From contig JACPKO010000004.1 of the NCBI GenBank assembly GCA_016186985.1, positions 1 through 10,470 on the forward strand: a DNA stretch of 10,470 bases, given 5' to 3'. A program made the position numbers and the translations under genes. The DNA comes from Candidatus Daviesbacteria bacterium (GTDB taxonomy: Bacteria > Patescibacteriota > Microgenomatia > Daviesbacterales > UBA10151). Below, in pieces: positions 7,236 to 10,470 of the stretch. Under the pieces are notes generated by a model. That model saw only the letters and a list, made by a program, of their open reading frames with translations. It ran no database searches and had not been told where the DNA came from. Within the stretch, counting starts at the first letter, position 1; each line of letters starts with the position of its first letter.

Positions 7236-7478
7236 TTAAACGCTGTTTCTTGAAAAATTTCCGTTAGGTCCTATTTGTATCCTAGCTTCGGCTAAAGTAT
7301 CCTGATCAGGGGCAGCCGGAATTCGAGGTTTTAGTGCAGCTTCGATAGGATGCAGCTTTCCCCCAGCCGGGGGTAATGGCCCTTCACCGCCGGTTGAAGG
7401 ATTTCTAGCAATACCCAAATCTAAACCTGGGATTTCAGGTCTAACGCCCGGTCCGTCATTTCTTTCAATGTTTGCCAT
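7236..7478 (-). CDS. Small Pro/Gly-rich hypothetical protein
   Basis: 80 residues starting at ATG 7476-7478. The sequence is rich in Pro, Gly and Ala (for example GPGVRPEIPGLDLG and GGEGPLPPAGG), has no cysteine and no hydrophobic segment, and looks largely disordered. No family is recognised. It lies on the same strand as its neighbours, 34 bases ahead of the ligase start, with only a weak purine run (AAAGAAAA) upstream. It may be a real small protein or a chance open frame; the orientation, the spacing and the lack of any competing gene favour a real one slightly. Confidence 0.5.
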   Translation of the reverse strand: MANIERNDGPGVRPEIPGLDLGIARNPSTGGEGPLPPAGGKLHPIEAALKPRIPAAPDQDTLAEARIQIGPNGNFSRNSV

Positions 7479-7525
7479 ACTTATTTTCTTTAAATCCGCA
7501 CAAAATCAGCCCGCGAAAAGCACGC

Positions 7526-7545
7526 AAAAAGCGGCTTTATCGCTT
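7526..7545 (-). terminator. Weak terminator-like hairpin
   Basis: On the minus strand AAGCG (7545-7541), a seven-base loop and CGCTT (7533-7529) can pair, running into a five-T stretch (7530-7526). It follows the interrupted small frame ending at 7567 and precedes the Pro-rich ORF at 7478. The stem is only five pairs, so the call is tentative. Confidence 0.25.
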
Positions 7546-7566
7546 CTGCTTTTCTCTTTTAGACTT

Positions 7567-7806
7567 TTACTTTTCAGGAAGAATTTTCAGGAGTTGCTCC
7601 TTGAGGAACTTTCCCGCTGCCTCTTTTTCAGCGGAAGTTAAAATTTCTTCCTTTTAAATAATTGTTTGGTCTATTTGAGACATAGCAGAAACCTGGCTAT
7701 CAAGTAAAGCCATAACTTTCAGGACTTTTTTCCTTCTTTGCCCCTCGGTTTGATGGTCGCTTGCATAGACAATATTGCTTGAATTTGCTGAGCTTAATTT
7801 TTGCAT
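7567..7806 (-). pseudogene. Small hypothetical gene with an in-frame TAA (50 + 28 codons)
   Basis: An ATG at 7804-7806 opens a 50-codon frame starting MQKLSSANSS and ending SQIDQTII, closed by TAA at 7654-7656. In exactly the same frame the next 28 codons (KEEILTSAEKEAAGKFLKEQ onward, to TAA at 7567-7569) read as a plausible amphipathic charged helix. The 78-codon whole may therefore be one small gene broken by a nonsense change. Alternatively the first 50 codons are a complete protein and the tail is chance. A strong anti-SD match, AAAGGGGGTGA, lies about 14 bases upstream of the ATG, which supports real translation though the spacing is long. An in-frame GTG overlapping it would add six codons. 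No family is recognised. Confidence 0.4.
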
Positions 7807-7870
7807 TTTAAAGTAGTTTTTCACCCCCTTTCGATTTGAGTTTTAAAATTATCAAAATGGCCGGAAAGTT

Positions 7871-8503
7871 TCAACCCATCAATATTCCCGAAAGCTCCAA
7901 AAGCCTATCTATTACAAAATCCGGCCTAAATTTTTTAACATGCTTCCCCCCAAAACCATAAGTTACACCGATTGTTTTAACCCCTGCATTTCTTCCGCAT
8001 TCAATATCAATAAAAGAATCGCCTACCATTATAGCTTCATCTTTTTGGATTTTTAACATTTTAAGCGCCTGAAAAATTGGCTCAGGATCCGGCTTTAACT
8101 TTTTTACATCTTCCCTGTATAAAACAAAATCCAGCAATTTATCCAAACCTGTATGTTTTATGCTTAAACTACCGCTTGCCTTTCCCCTGTTTGTTATTCC
8201 GGCCATTTTAAACCCCAGCTTTTTGAGTTTTTTTAAAGTTGGTATCGAGTCCGGAAAAACCTCAGCCAGATGCGGATTTTTTATTTGAAACTCGTTGTGG
8301 GTTTTCCATAAAAGTATAAAATCTCCATTTGGCGCAAAATCCAAATAGCAATTCTCAAGAGATTTGCCGATTGAACCCGCCATTTTCTCCCTGCTTAAAA
8401 CATTGTGTCCGTGGGTTTTCAGGGAATGCTCAAAAGCCTGGTAAATTAATTCTGTAGTATTTAAAAGCGTACCGTCTATATCAAATAAAATCCCTTTAAT
8501 CAT
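7871..8503 (-). CDS. HAD-superfamily phosphatase, PpaX/phosphoglycolate phosphatase-like
   Basis: 210-residue haloacid dehalogenase-type hydrolase, the usual length for the Gph/PpaX group. Motif I is FDIDGTLLNT with nucleophile D8 and acid D10; motif II is GITNRGKAS (T104); motif III is the lysine in KLKPDPEP (K135 or K137); motif IV is VGDSFIDIECG (D162, D166). A helical cap domain lies between motifs I and II (about 16-85). The LLNTTELI start resembles pyrophosphatase PpaX (INTxELI) more than the LxDS of many phosphoglycolate phosphatases, but substrate cannot be assigned from sequence. It is soluble and cytoplasmic. It starts 31 bases after the AAA+ gene on the same strand; its only Shine-Dalgarno candidate, GGGG nine bases before the ATG, is part of a hairpin stem. 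Confidence 0.88.
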   Translation of the reverse strand: MIKGILFDIDGTLLNTTELIYQAFEHSLKTHGHNVLSREKMAGSIGKSLENCYLDFAPNGDFILLWKTHNEFQIKNPHLAEVFPDSIPTLKKLKKLGFKMAGITNRGKASGSLSIKHTGLDKLLDFVLYREDVKKLKPDPEPIFQALKMLKIQKDEAIMVGDSFIDIECGRNAGVKTIGVTYGFGGKHVKKFRPDFVIDRLLELSGILMG

Positions 8504-8510
8504 TTAACTT

Positions 8511-8530
8511 AACCCCTATTTACCGGGGTT
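8511..8530 (-). promoter_or_regulatory. Hairpin in the AAA-HAD gap covering the HAD ribosome site
   Basis: AACCCC (8511-8516) and GGGGTT (8525-8530) pair around an 8-base loop. On the minus strand the downstream arm supplies GGGG (8516-8513), nine bases before the HAD ATG at 8503. No T-run follows, so it is a poor terminator. It could lower translation of the HAD gene or mark a message processing point. Confidence 0.4.
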
Positions 8531-8534
8531 GGAA

Positions 8535-10289
8535 TTAAAAACCCATCCTTCTCTTTTCTCGAACAGCTGCTTCCTGGATTTTTCTGGATTTAATTATGTT
8601 AACAGCATGCTCCAGATGCTGCTGATTAATAGTGGCCCCATCTATTTCCGGATCATACGCAAGGGAAACACTTATTGATAATACTTCCTGAAGATCGGCC
8701 TGCGAAAAACCATCTGTAACCTGTTTTAAAGAATCAAAATCAACATTTTCCCACCTTAAGTCATCTGCATCTCTTCTGAGCGTCTCTTTCCTTAATATTG
8801 TCTCCCTGCCTTCTATGTCTGGCAAACCAAATGCTATTAGATTACCTAATCGTTGATTCCTAACGATAGCCGGATCTGCCTGCAAAGGGTCACGGGGATC
8901 AAGATTTGTGGTTAAAATATAAAAAACATTTGAAGGTTCCTGGAATTCCCTAAGCAACATTCCCCTTATTTCTGATGCATCACGAGCTGAAGCTGAATCT
9001 GCTGATCCTATCGGCCTTAATATAGTATCCGCCTCGTCGATTTGAATGACAACAGCTTTATCCCCCTTAGCTGCATTCTCCTTAATTCTTCTTAACTCCT
9101 CACCTAACTTTCTAGCACTCTCATGTATATATCCTGTCAGATATTCATCAACTTTAACAACAACCCTTTCGCAACCAGCTTCTTCTGCTATCGCTTCCCC
9201 TGCTAGAGTTTTTCCTGTACCGGCTTCTCCCCAAAAGACAGCCCCGCTAGATTGTTTCAACCCATGCTTTTTCATAAACCTGGCTCTTTTCGGGTCTTTT
9301 AAATCAGCCGCAATTCTCATAAGTTCCAGCATTGTACTTCTGGGGAGGCCTGCCAGTTTTTCTAAACCTATTTCCTCTTTTACCTTTTCCTCCACTAAAG
9401 CCGTACTGTCTACCTTTCCCTCTACAGCACTACTTAGCCTCATATCCATATCTTTAACTACGTGCGGAGGCAACCAATCCATTCTTAATGTCGGAAATTG
9501 TTTACCGCTTAGAACCTGCACTAAGCCAGTTGCCACTATTTCACTTAACTCTTTGAACTTATCTAAATAACCTAAGATGCCGGTTGTCGACTCTAAGACT
9601 GCACCTGAACTTACATAGCCAGGACTTGAAGGGGCAATCTCAAGGCTTACGTCACATTTGTCTGTTCCCTCCATAACCCTGCGCTCATCCGCCTCATACC
9701 CTCGTCTGGATCCTGGATTTGGGGTAGTTTGAGCTTGAGCCCGATACCAGCCTGCTTTATCGTCTGCTGTTGCCCAGCCTACATGTAACACAAAGGATTG
9801 GTTATTCTTAACTATTTCTACTAACCTATTCCCAGTCGGTGTAAGATTAATATTTGTCTGGTATCCAGCGTTTTGTAAAAATTGAATTAATTGTTCAGTT
9901 CTGGCAGTATCAATAAATGTATGGTTATTAAGACCAAATTTAGTATCAATATTAAACTCAGCCCTTGCCTCAACGACTTTATTATGTCCTGGCTGATCCT
10001 CGATAGGCTCCACTTTTGTGGGAATCTCGTTGCCGTGCACCCTGGAGGTAATTTCCCTCAAAGGATGGTTACTTTGAGAATCAACTTTAACAAATCCGAC
10101 TGACTCTCCTGTTAAGCCTTGAGGAAACCCGATGCTGCTTCTTTTCCCAATCTGATTTTGAATAGCATCGGCAATAGCTCTGGGAAAATCATTTCTGATC
10201 CTTAGGGCCCGGTAGTCGTCAGGTCTTCTTTCTCCTCTCTCCGGAGAAGCAGGAGGTACAGCCGATGGAGGTGGTACTTCTGTAGCCAT
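8535..10289 (-). CDS. AAA+ ATPase with unrecognised N-terminal domain
   Basis: 584 residues. The C-terminal part (about 300-584) is a classic AAA module: Walker A GEAGTGKT (354-361, K360), Walker B VVIQIDEAD (413-421, E419), sensor-1 Asn in LTTNLDPRD (N462), an arginine-finger region ADPAIVRNQR (471-480), and a helical lid with GFSQADLQEVLSISV (527-541), the place of GFSGADL in AAA proteins. Such enzymes are usually hexameric remodelers of proteins or complexes. The first 300 residues start Pro-rich and disordered (1-25), followed by a folded-looking mixed region I do not recognise; it has no membrane segment, zinc site or protease motif, so it is neither FtsH nor Lon. The gene follows mreB by 49 bases and precedes the HAD gene by 31. 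Joint transcription with mreB is plausible but unproven. The ATG at 10287-10289 has only a distant AAGGA motif upstream. Confidence 0.82.
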   Translation of the reverse strand: MATEVPPPSAVPPASPERGERRPDDYRALRIRNDFPRAIADAIQNQIGKRSSIGFPQGLTGESVGFVKVDSQSNHPLREITSRVHGNEIPTKVEPIEDQPGHNKVVEARAEFNIDTKFGLNNHTFIDTARTEQLIQFLQNAGYQTNINLTPTGNRLVEIVKNNQSFVLHVGWATADDKAGWYRAQAQTTPNPGSRRGYEADERRVMEGTDKCDVSLEIAPSSPGYVSSGAVLESTTGILGYLDKFKELSEIVATGLVQVLSGKQFPTLRMDWLPPHVVKDMDMRLSSAVEGKVDSTALVEEKVKEEIGLEKLAGLPRSTMLELMRIAADLKDPKRARFMKKHGLKQSSGAVFWGEAGTGKTLAGEAIAEEAGCERVVVKVDEYLTGYIHESARKLGEELRRIKENAAKGDKAVVIQIDEADTILRPIGSADSASARDASEIRGMLLREFQEPSNVFYILTTNLDPRDPLQADPAIVRNQRLGNLIAFGLPDIEGRETILRKETLRRDADDLRWENVDFDSLKQVTDGFSQADLQEVLSISVSLAYDPEIDGATINQQHLEHAVNIIKSRKIQEAAVREKRRMGF

Positions 10290-10338
10290 TAATATTCAGT
10301 TTATAGAAATCCTTACAGATTAGCAATTAGAGTTGCGA

Positions 10339-10470
10339 TTACTTAAGACCTCCGGAAACTCTTACTTTTGCCAAAAGATCCAGGTCTTCAAGCAACCTAT
10401 AGCAGCCGCGGACAACCGTGGTCAAGGGATCATCTGCTACCCAAACCGGAATTTTTGTTTCCTCAGAAAT
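10339..10470 (-). CDS. mreB: Rod shape-determining protein MreB (C-terminal fragment)
   Basis: The last 43 codons and the stop of a gene running off the right edge. The visible residues begin ISEETKIPVWVADDPLTTVV, continue RGCYRLLEDLDLL and end RVSGGLK. IPVxVADDPLTxVxRG followed by a LEDLDLL helix is the conserved end of bacterial MreB, the actin-like ATPase that organises lateral wall growth at the inner membrane face. The nucleotide-binding part lies outside the window. The stop (10339-10341) is 49 bases before the AAA+ start. In most bacteria mreC would come next; here it is more than 9 kb downstream on the same strand. Confidence 0.85.
   Translation of the reverse strand: MSEETKIPVWVADDPLTTVVRGCYRLLEDLDLLAKVRVSGGLK

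Larger units (their letters stand above)
7479..7870. other. Low-density region between the Pro-rich ORF and the HAD gene
   Basis: About 390 bases without a confidently recognisable gene. It holds the interrupted small minus-strand frame (7567-7806), a weak terminator-like hairpin (7526-7545) and an AT-rich stretch at 7807-7870 containing the AAAGGGGGTGA ribosome-site-like motif. No tRNA, repeat array or transposon end is seen. The plus-strand open frame at 7472-7657 is rich in Phe, Arg and Ser and looks like chance. Confidence 0.5.

Noticed and set aside
7472..7657. 61-codon plus-strand open frame
   Set aside because: Its composition is Arg/Phe/Ser-rich with no ribosome site, and it overlaps the minus-strand small frame that has better support.
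9046..9570. 174-codon plus-strand open frame
   Set aside because: It lies wholly inside the AAA+ ATPase gene on the other strand, with Ser/Leu/Thr-rich composition typical of an antisense shadow.
1..10470. CRISPR array, tRNA, rRNA, transposon or prophage genes
   Set aside because: No regularly spaced repeats, cloverleaf-like segments, transposase motifs or phage structural genes were seen on either strand.

Overview
The window looks like a chromosomal piece of a small-genome bacterium, most likely a Candidate Phyla Radiation (Patescibacteria) member and perhaps Microgenomates. This is inferred from the divergent short versions of MreC, MreB and the pyrimidine enzymes, moderately AT-rich DNA, tight packing, weak or absent Shine-Dalgarno sites, a short Cys-rich anchored protein and an AAA+ ATPase with an unrecognised N-terminal half. 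No 16S rRNA or ribosomal protein gene is present to fix the lineage. The standard code with TGA as stop fits every gene.

Layout: almost everything is on the minus strand. Reading that strand from the right edge: the last 43 codons of mreB (10339-10470), a 584-residue AAA+ ATPase (8535-10289), a PpaX/Gph-like HAD phosphatase (7871-8503), a stretch of small or broken ORFs (7236-7806), a 765-residue adenylate-forming ligase fused to a GNAT-like C-terminal region (4904-7201), pyrD (3794-4867) and a small membrane-anchored Cys-rich protein (3439-3804). At the left edge, also on the minus strand, lies mreC (10-801), with the first two codons of a following gene, probably mreD, at positions 1-8. Between them sits the only plus-strand block, pyrF-pyrE-pyrC (846-3438). 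It diverges from mreC and converges on the Cys-rich gene with no base between the two stop codons.

How the genes fit together: pyrC, pyrD, pyrE and pyrF would cover de novo UMP synthesis from carbamoyl-aspartate onward; carAB and pyrB are not in the window. As read, pyrF and pyrC are both broken by frame changes that also remove conserved residues: about 11 nt in pyrF at the PYLG loop, and an estimated 31 or 34 nt near the pyrC 3' end. pyrE and pyrD are open, but the PyrE-like protein lacks the usual catalytic-loop signature. Either the pathway is decaying, or the assembly has small local deletions here. The usual mreB-mreC neighbourhood (rod-shape/elongasome) is split by about 9.5 kb of unrelated genes.

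Most worth a second look: the paired pyrF/pyrC lesions, the atypical PyrE loop, the ligase-GNAT fusion whose perfect AGGAGG sits in a GC-rich hairpin ahead of a TTG start, the AAA+ ATPase next to mreB, and a 78-codon reading frame interrupted by TAA at 7654-7656.
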